Below, one piece after another: positions 8,378 through 16,575 of a DNA stretch of 64,000 nucleotides. The stretch is taken from the NCBI GenBank assembly GCA_002337605.1, contig DDGL01000007.1:383162-447161 (forward strand). The letters are read 5' to 3'. Under the pieces are notes generated by a model that was given only the letters and a program-made list of their open reading frames with translations, did no database searches and was not told the DNA's origin. Position 1 is the first letter of the stretch, and each line of letters begins with the position of its first letter. This stretch comes from Flavobacteriaceae bacterium UBA1903 (GTDB lineage Bacteria; Bacteroidota; Bacteroidia; Flavobacteriales; Flavobacteriaceae). The translations under genes were made by a program, and so were the position numbers.

Positions 8378-9262
8378 ATGCAAGATATCATTCAATTTAA
8401 GAAGCAACGGGAACTGGGCGCTATCCTGGGAGACACCTTTAAGTTTATCCGATTACAGTGGAAGCCACTATTTGGACTTATTTTTCGTATTGCAGGACCC
8501 GCGCTTATCCTTTTGGTACTGGCGTATGTATTTTATATGCAGACAGTTTTTGGAGGCTTAGGTACGTTTGACAGCAATCCAAACTTTATGGGAAGTAATG
8601 AATTTGGAATTTCCATGATCTTATCCTTTTTTCTGATCCTATTATCGGGAATTGCCTACTACGGTTTAATGTATGGTACCGTTATGCATAGCATACAGTC
8701 CTATATGCACCATAACGGACAAATTGACAAAAAAGAAGTTATTGCTGGTGTCAAAAAAGATTTTTGGAAACTTATGGGGATAAGTATTTTAACAGGTTTA
8801 ATGATAATAGTGGGCACCATAGTTTGTATTGCACCAGGTATTTATCTGGCTGTAGTGCTGGCTACTACCTATGGTATCTTAGTATTTGAAAAACGGAGTG
8901 TAACCGATAGTATTAGCTATAGTTTTGAGCTCATAAAAGGAGAGTGGTGGATCACCTTTGCTACACTCCTAGTTATTTTAATTCTGTATTATGTGATAAT
9001 GATGATCGCTCAGATCCCACAATACATATACTTTTTTATTAAAATGTTTACCGTTGCTGAAACCTATTCTTCAGACCCCTCCTCTATGTTCGATGGAATT
9101 TATATTGCCCTAAATGGTTTTGCCCTTATCATGCAGTATATTTTCTATGTGATCATCGTTATTACAACAGGCTTCATTTATTTCAATTTAAATGAAAAGA
9201 AAAACTTTACGGGGACTATTGAGACCATTGAGAGTCTTGGAGCTAGTCAGAATAAGGAATAG
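8378..9262 (+). CDS. Multi-pass membrane protein of the MoxR operon
   Basis: A 294-residue protein with about six hydrophobic segments, starting with a cytoplasmic-looking stretch (FKKQRELGAILGDTFKFIR) and the first membrane span near residues 38-58. I do not recognise a named enzymatic motif; similarly placed proteins have the look of glycerophosphodiester phosphodiesterase-like or DUF4013-like membrane domains. It lies 26 bases after the SpoIIM-like gene. Its last codons (after ASQ) and TAG stop fall within the left inverted repeat of the four-helix-bundle insertion, so the C terminus may have been altered by that insertion. Confidence 0.78.
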   Translation: MQDIIQFKKQRELGAILGDTFKFIRLQWKPLFGLIFRIAGPALILLVLAYVFYMQTVFGGLGTFDSNPNFMGSNEFGISMILSFFLILLSGIAYYGLMYGTVMHSIQSYMHHNGQIDKKEVIAGVKKDFWKLMGISILTGLMIIVGTIVCIAPGIYLAVVLATTYGILVFEKRSVTDSISYSFELIKGEWWITFATLLVILILYYVIMMIAQIPQYIYFFIKMFTVAETYSSDPSSMFDGIYIALNGFALIMQYIFYVIIVITTGFIYFNLNEKKNFTGTIETIESLGASQNKE

Positions 9263-9280
9263 AGAAAAAAGAATAAAGAG
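9249..9280 (+). repeat. Left arm of inverted repeat flanking the four-helix-bundle gene
   Basis: The purine-rich stretch from AGAATAAGG to about 9280 matches the reverse complement of the segment at 9648-9679. Over the best 24 positions 21 are identical, and both arms share AATAGAGAAAA exactly. The arm overlaps the stop codon of the upstream membrane-protein gene. Together the two arms enclose exactly one gene, which suggests they delimit an inserted unit. Confidence 0.7.
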
Positions 9281-9285
9281 GTGTT

Positions 9286-9648
9286 ATGGGAAAAATACGA
9301 CATAATTATAAAAACCTGAAAATATGGCAACTGGGCTTAGAAATTTCATTAGAAATATCAGACTTACTAGAAACTTTTCCCAAACACGAAGTTTATACTT
9401 TGACCTCTCAAATGAGTCGTTGCTCTATTTCAATACCAAGTAATATTTCAGAAGGTTCTGCTAAAACAGACAAGTCTTTCAGTAATTATTTAGATATTTC
9501 GCTTGGCTCTTCTTTCGAACTAGGAACACAACTCATTATTGCAAAACATAAAAAATACCTTACTCAAAATCAATTAGAAAAATTTGAATTAAAAATTGAA
9601 GAATGGCAAAAAATGACAATGGGTTTCCAAAATAGTCTCACCCCTTAA
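9286..9648 (+). CDS. Four-helix bundle protein (S23/IVS/Avd-like)
   Basis: A 120-residue, largely helical protein of the four-helix-bundle family (TIGR02436-type). Landmarks are YKNLKIWQLGLEIS at the N terminus and the family signature SRCSISIPSNISEGSAK around residues 45-61. Relatives are encoded in intervening sequences of 23S rRNA genes, act as accessory proteins (Avd) in diversity-generating retroelements, or, most often in Bacteroidota, occur alone with unknown function. Here it stands alone inside an otherwise conserved operon, is visibly more AT-rich than its neighbours and is bracketed by inverted repeats, suggesting acquisition as a small insertion. No reverse transcriptase or variable repeat is nearby. 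Confidence 0.92.
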   Translation: MGKIRHNYKNLKIWQLGLEISLEISDLLETFPKHEVYTLTSQMSRCSISIPSNISEGSAKTDKSFSNYLDISLGSSFELGTQLIIAKHKKYLTQNQLEKFELKIEEWQKMTMGFQNSLTP

Positions 9649-9679
9649 TCTCTTCTCTATTTTCTCTATTCTTTACTCT
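9648..9679 (-). repeat. Right arm of inverted repeat flanking the four-helix-bundle gene
   Basis: This pyrimidine-rich stretch begins at the four-helix-bundle stop codon and reads, on the minus strand, AGAGTAAAGAATAGAGAAAA and onwards, matching the left arm at 9249-9280. It ends 5 bases before the GTG start of the DUF4129 gene. Two nested runs of CTCTATT also give it an internal direct-repeat character. Confidence 0.7.
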
Positions 9680-9684
9680 AAATC

Positions 9685-10518
9685 GTGCGATATAAATTAA
9701 TTCTATTATGCTTTTTACTTTTTGCTGAAATTTCTTCAGCCCAGGATAGTCTTGCTATAAATCAAAATTCCAAAGTTGAATCGACCCAGGATTCAATTGC
9801 TGGTTCTGAAAAAAAAGTTGTTCAATACGATACAAATACTGAAAAAACACCCCTTTCTCTCAATAGAGAAAAAATAAACCAATATAAAGACAACCCTGAT
9901 TTTAACTACAAGCCCCCCGAAGAAACCGATAACTGGTGGAAGCAATTTACCAATTGGATAGGCGATTTAGTAAGTAGGCTCTTTAATTGGCTGGGGAATG
10001 TCTGGCGTTCGTTCTGGCAATGGCTTCTTCCCGATAGCCAGGGAAGCGCGTTGTGGAGCTTTGTGATTCACGTGTTGCCTTATATAATTATTACCATTTT
10101 TGTAGCATTTATCATTTGGATCTTTTATAAGTTGAATCCTGGCGCCAAACTTATGAAATCTAAAGAAAAACCAGATGTTTTCTTTACCGAAGAAGAAGAA
10201 ATTATTAAAACCCGTGACATTCAAAGGTTAATTGATAAAGCCCTTCATAAAAAAAATTACCGCCTGGCTGTTCGTTATTATTACCTTCTGGTCCTGAAAC
10301 GCCTTACCGATGCTGAACTTATTGAATACGAATTCGACAAAACCAACAGCGATTACTTTGCTGAAATTACTTCGGAAGAATTAAATACTGGTTTTAGAAA
10401 AGCCACTACTATTTACGACTATATCTGGTATGGCAATTTTACCGTAACGGAAACCGACTTCAATAAAGCACAAGCGATTTTTAAGAACCTAGAACATAGC
10501 ATCCCAAAAACCACATGA
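9685..10518 (+). CDS. DUF4129 domain-containing membrane protein
   Basis: A 277-residue protein starting at GTG 9685. A signal peptide (residues ~1-20, ending EISSAQ) is followed by a low-complexity periplasmic stretch, one membrane span at residues ~126-150 (LPYIIITIFVAFIIWIFY) and a C-terminal cytosolic DUF4129 region rich in helices (RDIQRLIDKALHKKNYRLAVRYYYL), characteristic of the family. In MoxR-linked operons DUF4129 proteins are associated with DUF58 and DUF4350 proteins and sometimes transglutaminase domains. Its stop overlaps the DUF4350 start by 4 bases, implying coupled translation. Biochemical function unknown. Confidence 0.88.
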   Translation: MRYKLILLCFLLFAEISSAQDSLAINQNSKVESTQDSIAGSEKKVVQYDTNTEKTPLSLNREKINQYKDNPDFNYKPPEETDNWWKQFTNWIGDLVSRLFNWLGNVWRSFWQWLLPDSQGSALWSFVIHVLPYIIITIFVAFIIWIFYKLNPGAKLMKSKEKPDVFFTEEEEIIKTRDIQRLIDKALHKKNYRLAVRYYYLLVLKRLTDAELIEYEFDKTNSDYFAEITSEELNTGFRKATTIYDYIWYGNFTVTETDFNKAQAIFKNLEHSIPKTT

Positions 10519-11732
10519 CAAAACTGCAAAAAATAGCGTTGTTTTCGTTGCTGGGGCTGGTCTCGCTTCTGGTGTATGTAGAAGCTACAAAACCAGAACC
10601 TATCAATTGGTTTCAGAGTTATAGCCGGGTCGATAAAATTCCGTTCGGGACCTATGTGCTACACGATTTACTGGACGAAAAACTTGATAAAAATTTTATT
10701 GAAACAAACCGTCCACCCTTTGAAGTGCTGGCAGATACTGAATTACAGGGTACTTACTTTTTTGTAAATAACTATGTAAACATCACTGGAGATGAACTAG
10801 ACAAATTGCTTGGCTGGGCGGAAAAAGGTAACACTGTATTTATTGCTTCGCATAGTTTTAGTCCAAAATTACTGGATACACTATCGTTGCATGTAGATAC
10901 ACAGTATAGTAGGACCTCGCTAGGAACCCAACCCATGTTCGAGTTGGTAAATAAAAATTTAAAAACCGATACTCCGTTTTTAATTGAACGAGATCTAAGT
11001 ATTGGCAGTTTTAATGAACTCGACACCCTAACCCAAACGGTCTTAGGGCATACCGAAGTGTATAATGACACGCTGAAACTTAAAGATCCAACGCCTAATT
11101 TTATTAAAGCTCCTTTTGGCGAGGGGCAGATTTTTATACACCTACAACCCGAAATATTTACCAATTATTTTTTACTGGAAAAAGAAAACCTAGAGTATAC
11201 CGAAGGTGTTTTATCTTATATAAGCCCGGAAGATAATTTTTATTGGGACAACCATTACAAGTCTGGAAAACCCATAGAAACCTCACCTCTATACATTTTA
11301 CTGAATAACAAATACTTAAAATGGGCGTATTATTTTATGCTTATTGGTGCGTTGTTCTTCATTTTATTTGAAGGGAAGCGAAAACAGCGTAAGATCCCAA
11401 TTGTAAATCCGCCAGCAAATAAAACCTTTGAATATACACGTACCATCGCAGGAATGTATTACGACCAAAAAGACTATAAGGCTATTGCTGAAAAGCAAAT
11501 AGCCCTCTTTATGGAATACATTCGCACACGCTTGCGCATCCCCACAGAACAACTAAACTCTCGCTTTTTCGCACAAGTAGCTGCGCGTAGTGGAAATACA
11601 ACAGAAGAAACCAAAGCATTGTTTACTTTTATGGAACAGGTGCAACACACACCTACCATTCAACCCGAAACGTTGCTGAAATTAAATAAAGAAATCACCA
11701 CCTATAAACAAAAAACAGATGGAAAATCCTGA
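10515..11732 (+). CDS. DUF4350 domain-containing protein
   Basis: A 405-residue protein with an N-terminal membrane anchor (residues ~5-25), a large extracytoplasmic region and a second span at ~268-288 (WAYYFMLIGALFFILFEG), then a basic cytosolic tail. The start of the extracytoplasmic region (SYSRVDKIPFGTYVLHDLL followed by ITGDELDKLLGWAEKGNTVFIAS) matches the DUF4350 family, whose fold resembles glutamine-amidotransferase-like domains without catalysis. It overlaps DUF4129 by 4 bases and MoxR by 14 bases, consistent with a tightly coupled complex in the MoxR operon. Confidence 0.87.
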   Translation: MTKLQKIALFSLLGLVSLLVYVEATKPEPINWFQSYSRVDKIPFGTYVLHDLLDEKLDKNFIETNRPPFEVLADTELQGTYFFVNNYVNITGDELDKLLGWAEKGNTVFIASHSFSPKLLDTLSLHVDTQYSRTSLGTQPMFELVNKNLKTDTPFLIERDLSIGSFNELDTLTQTVLGHTEVYNDTLKLKDPTPNFIKAPFGEGQIFIHLQPEIFTNYFLLEKENLEYTEGVLSYISPEDNFYWDNHYKSGKPIETSPLYILLNNKYLKWAYYFMLIGALFFILFEGKRKQRKIPIVNPPANKTFEYTRTIAGMYYDQKDYKAIAEKQIALFMEYIRTRLRIPTEQLNSRFFAQVAARSGNTTEETKALFTFMEQVQHTPTIQPETLLKLNKEITTYKQKTDGKS

Positions 11733-12735
11733 AGAAAACCCAATCTTACCAGAGCAGAATGAAGAATTACAGTTTAACAACCGGATTCCGTTAGAAGCAC
11801 TTAAAACCTCGGTGGAAGCTATTAAAGCACAACTGCGAAAGATAATTATTGGGCAAGAAGATTTTATTGAATTGCTTGTAGTTGGATTGCTTTCAAATGG
11901 TCATTTATTGATTGAAGGAGTACCAGGAATCGCAAAGACCATCACTGCAAAGTTATTTGCAAAAACCTTGAAAACAGATTTCAGTAGAATTCAGTTTACG
12001 CCAGATTTAATGCCAAGTGATGTATTAGGAACTTCTATTCTAAATATGAAAGCCTCAGAGTTTGAATTCAAAAAAGGACCTATTTTCAGCAATATAGTCT
12101 TGATTGATGAAATTAATAGAGCTCCCGCCAAAACACAAGCTGCCCTGTTTGAAGTAATGGAAGAGCGTCAAATCACCATGGATGGCACCAAGTACGTAAT
12201 GGATTACCCCTTTATGGTCTTAGCCACTCAGAACCCAGTAGAGCAAGAGGGAACCTACGCCCTACCTGAAGCACAATTGGATCGCTTTTTATTTAAAATT
12301 AAGGTGGGTTACCCAAACCTGGAGGAAGAAGTGACTATTTTAAAAACCCATCACGACCGTAAACTGGCTGTACCGCAAGATGCAATTGAAGGCGTGTTAA
12401 CTTCAGAAGATCTGAAGAAATTTCGTGGGCAGGTACAGGAAATTTTAATTGAAGATAAGATCTTTAACTACATTGCTCAAGTAGTCGATAAAACCAGAAA
12501 TCACCCGCACTTATATCTAGGAGGTTCGCCACGAGCTTCGTTGGCAATTATGAACGCCTCCAAAGCCTTTGCCGCAATAAACGGACGAGATTTTGTAACT
12601 CCGGACGATGTAAAAAGAAGCCTCGCACCGGTGTTACGTCATCGTATCATCCTCTCGCCAGAGCGCGAAATGGAAGGCATGACACCAGAAACCGTGATCG
12701 ATATGATTGCACAAAGCATTGAAATTCCGCGTTAA
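11719..12735 (+). CDS. MoxR family AAA+ ATPase
   Basis: A 338-residue cytosolic AAA+ protein. Walker A is GVPGIAKT (residues ~75-82), Walker B LIDEINRAP (~129-137), and the family-specific block ATQNPVEQEGTYALPEAQLD follows, then the arginine-bearing GGSPRASLA of the lid. MoxR ATPases act as chaperones that help assemble or activate partner complexes, typically through von Willebrand A or DUF58 proteins encoded next to them, as here. The ATG overlaps the DUF4350 end by 14 bases; its stop overlaps the DUF58 start by one base. Confidence 0.96.
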   Translation: MENPEENPILPEQNEELQFNNRIPLEALKTSVEAIKAQLRKIIIGQEDFIELLVVGLLSNGHLLIEGVPGIAKTITAKLFAKTLKTDFSRIQFTPDLMPSDVLGTSILNMKASEFEFKKGPIFSNIVLIDEINRAPAKTQAALFEVMEERQITMDGTKYVMDYPFMVLATQNPVEQEGTYALPEAQLDRFLFKIKVGYPNLEEEVTILKTHHDRKLAVPQDAIEGVLTSEDLKKFRGQVQEILIEDKIFNYIAQVVDKTRNHPHLYLGGSPRASLAIMNASKAFAAINGRDFVTPDDVKRSLAPVLRHRIILSPEREMEGMTPETVIDMIAQSIEIPR

Positions 12736-14066
12736 TGATCAACTTCTTTAAATCGCTGTACCTAACCCCACGTTTTTTTTACGTGCTGGCTGTGCTTTCG
12801 GTGCTATTCATTATTTCAAATTGGTGGCTGGAGCTGTATGGAATTACATGGATTCTGGTATTGTGTCTTTCAGTTTTTATAGTGCTGGAAGTTTCAATGC
12901 TGTACAGTGGGAAAGGATTAAATGGTACCAGGGTTTTACCCGATAAATTTTCAAATAGTGACGAGAATGAAGTGCTTGTCCAACTGGAAAACAAGTATGC
13001 CTTTCCTATTACCGTTGGCATTGTGGACGAATTACCTGTTCAGTTTCAAAAAAGAGATTTCTTTCAGACCACTAAAATTGAAGGAAAACAACGGCGAACG
13101 TATCCGTATGTAGTACGCCCTGTAGCACGTGGAGCGTATGTCTTCGGAAATTTGAATTTGTATGCTTCTTCGGTTATTGGGTTAATTAGGAGACGGTACA
13201 CCTTCAATAAGGAACAGATGGTGAAGGTTTATCCCTCTTTCGTTCAAATGAAAAAATACGATTTTCTAGCTATCGATAACAGGTTGTCGCACATTGGCCT
13301 TAAAAAAATAAGAAAGATTGGCCACACCATGGAATTTGAGCAAATAAAGGAATATGTGGTGGGTGACGATGTACGGACGGTAAACTGGAAAGCTACTGCA
13401 AAACATGCACGCTTGATGGTAAATCAGTTTCAAGACGAAAAAATGCAACCGGTTTACAGTATTATCGATACAAGTCGCGTAATGAAGATGCCCTTTAACG
13501 AATTAAAACTAATAGACTACGCCATTAATAGTGCGCTGGCCTTCAGCAATATTGCATTAAAGAAAAATGATAAAGTTGGCCTGGTAGATTTCAGTAATAA
13601 AATTGGTAATTTTTTACCTGCACAGGCTAAAAAAACCTACCTTAATAACATTCTAGAAACGCTTTATACTATAGATTCAAAATACCTGGATTCAGATTTT
13701 GGGGCGTTGCAGACGATGGTGCGCAGACGCATAAACCACCGTAGTTTGCTGTTATTATATACTAACTTTGAGCATATTTCGTCTCTACACAGGCAACTTC
13801 CCTATTTACAGGCCATTGCTAAAAAACATTTACTGGTAGTCATATTTTTTGAAAACACCGAACTTCGCAAGCTAAGCGAAACCGAAGCCAATAACATTCC
13901 TGATATTTTTGACAAAACCATTGCAGAGCAATTTCAGTTCGATAAAAAAGTAATGGTGCGTGAGTTGCAACAACGAGGAATTCAAACCGTATTAACTGCG
14001 CCTGAAGACCTTACTGTAAATACGATAAACAAGTACTTAGAAATAAAAGCCAAAGGATTATTATGA
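12735..14066 (+). CDS. DUF58 domain-containing protein (MoxR partner)
   Basis: A 443-residue protein with two N-terminal membrane spans (residues ~12-55), a beta-rich central part and the DUF58 signature VVGDDVRTVNWKATAKHARLM near residues 208-228. The region that follows (PVYSIIDTSRVMKMP) looks like a von Willebrand factor A fold with a degenerate MIDAS (DTSRV instead of DxSxS). DUF58 proteins are the usual substrates or adaptors of MoxR ATPases. The gene starts in a one-base overlap with MoxR and overlaps the DUF1648 gene by 4 bases. Confidence 0.93.
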   Translation: MINFFKSLYLTPRFFYVLAVLSVLFIISNWWLELYGITWILVLCLSVFIVLEVSMLYSGKGLNGTRVLPDKFSNSDENEVLVQLENKYAFPITVGIVDELPVQFQKRDFFQTTKIEGKQRRTYPYVVRPVARGAYVFGNLNLYASSVIGLIRRRYTFNKEQMVKVYPSFVQMKKYDFLAIDNRLSHIGLKKIRKIGHTMEFEQIKEYVVGDDVRTVNWKATAKHARLMVNQFQDEKMQPVYSIIDTSRVMKMPFNELKLIDYAINSALAFSNIALKKNDKVGLVDFSNKIGNFLPAQAKKTYLNNILETLYTIDSKYLDSDFGALQTMVRRRINHRSLLLLYTNFEHISSLHRQLPYLQAIAKKHLLVVIFFENTELRKLSETEANNIPDIFDKTIAEQFQFDKKVMVRELQQRGIQTVLTAPEDLTVNTINKYLEIKAKGLL

Positions 14067-14494
14067 AAATAACACTTAGAGTAATCATAATCGCCCTAAT
14101 CCTACTCTCTTTTCTGTTCCCTGCATTTTATTATACCCAATTACCCGAGGAAATCCCAATTCATTTTAATGCTGCGGGAGAAGCCGATGGTTTTGGAAAG
14201 AAGAGTACCATTTGGTTACTTCCAATTTTGAATATTGTAAACCTATTGGTCGTATTTGCAATAACGAGTGGTGCTAAGTATATGCCTAAACAAAAGAAGC
14301 AACCCCCGCTCTTTGCTGAAATTGTTGGATTGTATGTCATGATTTTAACAACCTATATTGGCATTGCAAACGTTTTAGTGGCGTTAGGAAAACTAAAGTC
14401 CCTTGGGACCTGGTTTTTACCTTTCGTATTGGTTTTGACAATATTGTTAATCGGTTATATAGTTATTCAGCAGAGAAAAATGAAAAAGTCTTAA
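14063..14494 (+). CDS. DUF1648 domain-containing membrane protein
   Basis: A 143-residue protein with four membrane spans. After the first span it has the DUF1648 motif LPEEIPIHFNAAGEADGFGKK (residues ~30-50), a domain also found at the N terminus of SdpI-type immunity proteins; the C-terminal SdpI half is absent, so this is a lone DUF1648 protein. The ATG overlaps the DUF58 stop by 4 bases, placing it at the 3' end of the MoxR operon. It may be a passenger of the operon rather than a component. Confidence 0.85.
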   Translation: MKITLRVIIIALILLSFLFPAFYYTQLPEEIPIHFNAAGEADGFGKKSTIWLLPILNIVNLLVVFAITSGAKYMPKQKKQPPLFAEIVGLYVMILTTYIGIANVLVALGKLKSLGTWFLPFVLVLTILLIGYIVIQQRKMKKS

Positions 14495-14656
14495 GCTTTC
14501 AATACTACAAGCAGAGCCTCCTACTACCTACTAGCTCCCCGCTATCCTACATTTCAGTAAGGCAATTCCACAGTTCGGTAAGTTTCAATTTGTGTAGCGC
14601 TTGTTTCTTCGCACTTTTGAAGTGTTCAAAACGAATAACCCTTTAAAAGATACCTT

Positions 14657-15082
14657 ATGAAAACTATCATCACTACAATCGTTATAGCGCTTACACTTAC
14701 ATTTATGAATGCACAGGACGCTGTTAAAACTGAAGGCACCACCATTACTGTGACCGTTCCTGTAAAAACTGACAAAGGCGAAATAGTCGTAGGCCTTTAC
14801 AATGAAGCCACGTTTATGAAAGCAGCTCCAATAGAAGGATTAAGCAGTACTATTGAAAACGGAAAAGCCACAGTAACATTTAAAAACGTAGCCCCAGGAG
14901 AATATGGAATTACGCTTTTTCACGATACTAATGGTAATAAAACCATGGATTTTGAACCCAGCGGCATGCCAAAAGAAAATTATGGAGTTTCCAACAATGT
15001 AATGAGCTTTGGTCCCCCACAATGGAATGATGCAAAATTTACAGTTGCAACAGAACCCATTGAAATGGAGATCGTAATGTAA
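14657..15082 (+). CDS. DUF2141 domain-containing secreted protein
   Basis: A 141-residue exported protein with a signal peptide (residues 1-19, ending TFMNAQ). The mature part matches DUF2141: VGLYNEATFMKAAPIEGLSS, a beta-sandwich core, then NVAPGEYGITLFHDTNGNKTMDFE. The acidic loop DTNGNKTMD could bind calcium, but this is inference. It is monocistronic: 162 bases without a gene precede it and an intrinsic terminator follows. Function is unknown; such proteins are common in the periplasm or outer membrane of Bacteroidota. Confidence 0.9.
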   Translation: MKTIITTIVIALTLTFMNAQDAVKTEGTTITVTVPVKTDKGEIVVGLYNEATFMKAAPIEGLSSTIENGKATVTFKNVAPGEYGITLFHDTNGNKTMDFEPSGMPKENYGVSNNVMSFGPPQWNDAKFTVATEPIEMEIVM

Positions 15083-15129
15083 ACACGCTGCAAGTTTTAA
15101 ATTTCAGATGTAAAAACCAATATTAGAAA

Positions 15130-15161
15130 AAGACTGAATCGTAAGGTTCGGTCTTTTTTTA
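15130..15161 (+). terminator. Intrinsic terminator after DUF2141 gene
   Basis: A 9-bp stem (AAGACTGAA with TTCGGTCTT, one G-T pair) with an 8-base loop is followed by a run of Ts, 48 bases after the stop codon. Confidence 0.85.
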
Positions 15162-15214
15162 TAAGTAAAAACTTTAAGCAAAATATTTGCTATAGTTTTT
15201 ATCAATAGTATTTG

Positions 15215-15222
15215 TATATTTG
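15215..15222 (+). promoter_or_regulatory. Candidate -7 promoter element for oxyR
   Basis: TATATTTG fits the Bacteroidota -7 consensus TAnnTTTG and lies 50 bases upstream of the oxyR ATG. A TTTG at 15186-15189 could serve as the -33 element, though the spacing is slightly longer than usual. Confidence 0.45.
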
Positions 15223-15272
15223 ATATTAGTTTATCTGAAATTGTACCTCGTAGGTCTAAATTCATATCTCCA

Positions 15273-16217
15273 ATGACTATCACTCAACTAAAATACGTGC
15301 TGGCAGTAGCCGAACATCAAAACTTTACCAAAGCTGCTGAAAAGACCTTTGTGACGCAACCCACGCTTAGTATGCAAATACAAAAACTGGAAGACGAACT
15401 GGATATTTTAATTTTCGATCGAAGTAAAAAACCTATTGAGTTAACTGAGATTGGTAAAAAAATAGTAAATCAGGCACGAAACATTGTAAACGAAGCCGAT
15501 AGAATGCAAGATGTGGTAGACCAGCAAAAAGGTTTTATTGGGGGCGAATTTAAATTGGGAATTATCCCAACCATTATGCCTACACTCTTACCTATGTTTT
15601 TACGAACGTTTACCAAAAGGCACCCAAAGGTTCAATTAAAGATTGAAGAATTAACTACCGATGAGATTATTTCAAAAATTAATGACAACCATTTAGACGC
15701 TGCTATCGCAGCCACGCCCTTGTATCAGGAAAAAATTAAGGAGCGGGCGTTGTACTATGAACCTTTTGTAGGATACATCCCGGCAGCTCACAGACTAGCA
15801 GACAAGAAAGAAATTCAAACTTCTGATCTGGACATTGATGATATTTTATTACTGGAGGATGGACACTGTTTTCGAGATGGTGTGGTAAACCTTTGTAAAT
15901 CTTCAAAATTAAATGGAGACCAGTCTTTTCAGTTACAAAGCGGAAGTTTTGAAACACTTATAAAACTAAGCAACGAAGGTTTGGGAATGACACTACTCCC
16001 CTACTTACACACCCAAGAGTTACAGGAAGAGCAAAAAAAAAATTTGAGATATTTTGTTAAGCCGCATCCATCAAGAGAAGTAAGTTTAATATACAGTACC
16101 AGTGAGTTAAAACTTCAAATAATAAACGCCCTGTACGACACTATTGCGGGAGTGGTACGAGGTGCCATCGCATTTCAGGATGTTGAAATTATAAGTCCAA
16201 CGAAAAAATCTAGTTAA
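15273..16217 (+). CDS. oxyR: LysR-type peroxide sensor OxyR
   Basis: A 314-residue LysR-family regulator. The N-terminal winged helix-turn-helix (residues 1-60) reads MTITQLKYVLAVAEHQNFTK followed by FVTQPTLSMQIQKLEDEL. The effector domain carries LLEDGHCFRDGVVNLC: two cysteines nine positions apart, as Cys199 and Cys208 are in E. coli OxyR, embedded in the same LLEDGHC-RD context. These form the peroxide-induced disulfide, so this is a true OxyR rather than a generic LysR protein. Targets expected from the family are catalase, Dps and peroxiredoxin genes, none of which is adjacent. It is monocistronic, between two terminators. Confidence 0.94.
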   Translation: MTITQLKYVLAVAEHQNFTKAAEKTFVTQPTLSMQIQKLEDELDILIFDRSKKPIELTEIGKKIVNQARNIVNEADRMQDVVDQQKGFIGGEFKLGIIPTIMPTLLPMFLRTFTKRHPKVQLKIEELTTDEIISKINDNHLDAAIAATPLYQEKIKERALYYEPFVGYIPAAHRLADKKEIQTSDLDIDDILLLEDGHCFRDGVVNLCKSSKLNGDQSFQLQSGSFETLIKLSNEGLGMTLLPYLHTQELQEEQKKNLRYFVKPHPSREVSLIYSTSELKLQIINALYDTIAGVVRGAIAFQDVEIISPTKKSS

Positions 16218-16218
16218 A

Positions 16219-16249
16219 AAAAAGCTCCGTAATAAAACGGAGTTTTTTT
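16219..16249. terminator. Bidirectional intrinsic terminator between oxyR and the small ORF
   Basis: A perfect 6-bp stem (CTCCGT at 16225-16230, ACGGAG at 16237-16242) is flanked by an A run on the left and seven Ts on the right. It can therefore end both oxyR and the convergent 65-residue gene. Confidence 0.85.
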
Positions 16250-16250
16250 G

Positions 16251-16448
16251 TTAGGGATTTAAATAGATTAAACATTGATTTAGTTGAGGATTTTGCTTTA
16301 TAAGAGCATCTACCCAAACTTTCAATTCCTCAATTTCATAAGGAAGTAGTCTTTCCATCGCTTTTTTTAACTCTTTACAGAATAAGCTTACATCAAAACT
16401 AACTTTTTTTAGAACAGCCTTGGTGTAATCATACATTGCTCTAGCCAT
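16251..16448 (-). CDS. Small conserved hypothetical protein (65 aa)
   Basis: A 65-residue, mostly helical soluble protein (starts MARAMYDYTKAVLKKVSFD). The central FCKELKKAMERLLPYEIEELKVW segment looks conserved and amphipathic. I have a general impression that similar short proteins occur widely in flavobacteria, but I know no function. It has its own T-rich convergent terminator shared with oxyR, which supports a real transcript. No neighbouring partner is evident; the AIM24-like gene is transcribed the same way 127 bases upstream. Confidence 0.7.
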   Translation of the reverse strand: MARAMYDYTKAVLKKVSFDVSLFCKELKKAMERLLPYEIEELKVWVDALIKQNPQLNQCLIYLNP

Positions 16449-16575
16449 AGTAAAATTAGGTATTAATTAGATTAAGTAGTTTTTTCTATACGCGAAGTGT
16501 TTTTATGATTAATTCTGTCTGTAAGATACTAAAAAACTTTTATAGAAATTACTTTTCTTAACAAGAAATTATAGA

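Noticed and set aside
9286..9648. Diversity-generating retroelement (Avd-like protein)
   Set aside because: No reverse transcriptase, template repeat or variable repeat is found near the four-helix-bundle gene.
15273..16217. Generic LysR regulator
   Set aside because: Paired cysteines nine residues apart in the LLEDGHC context identify OxyR.
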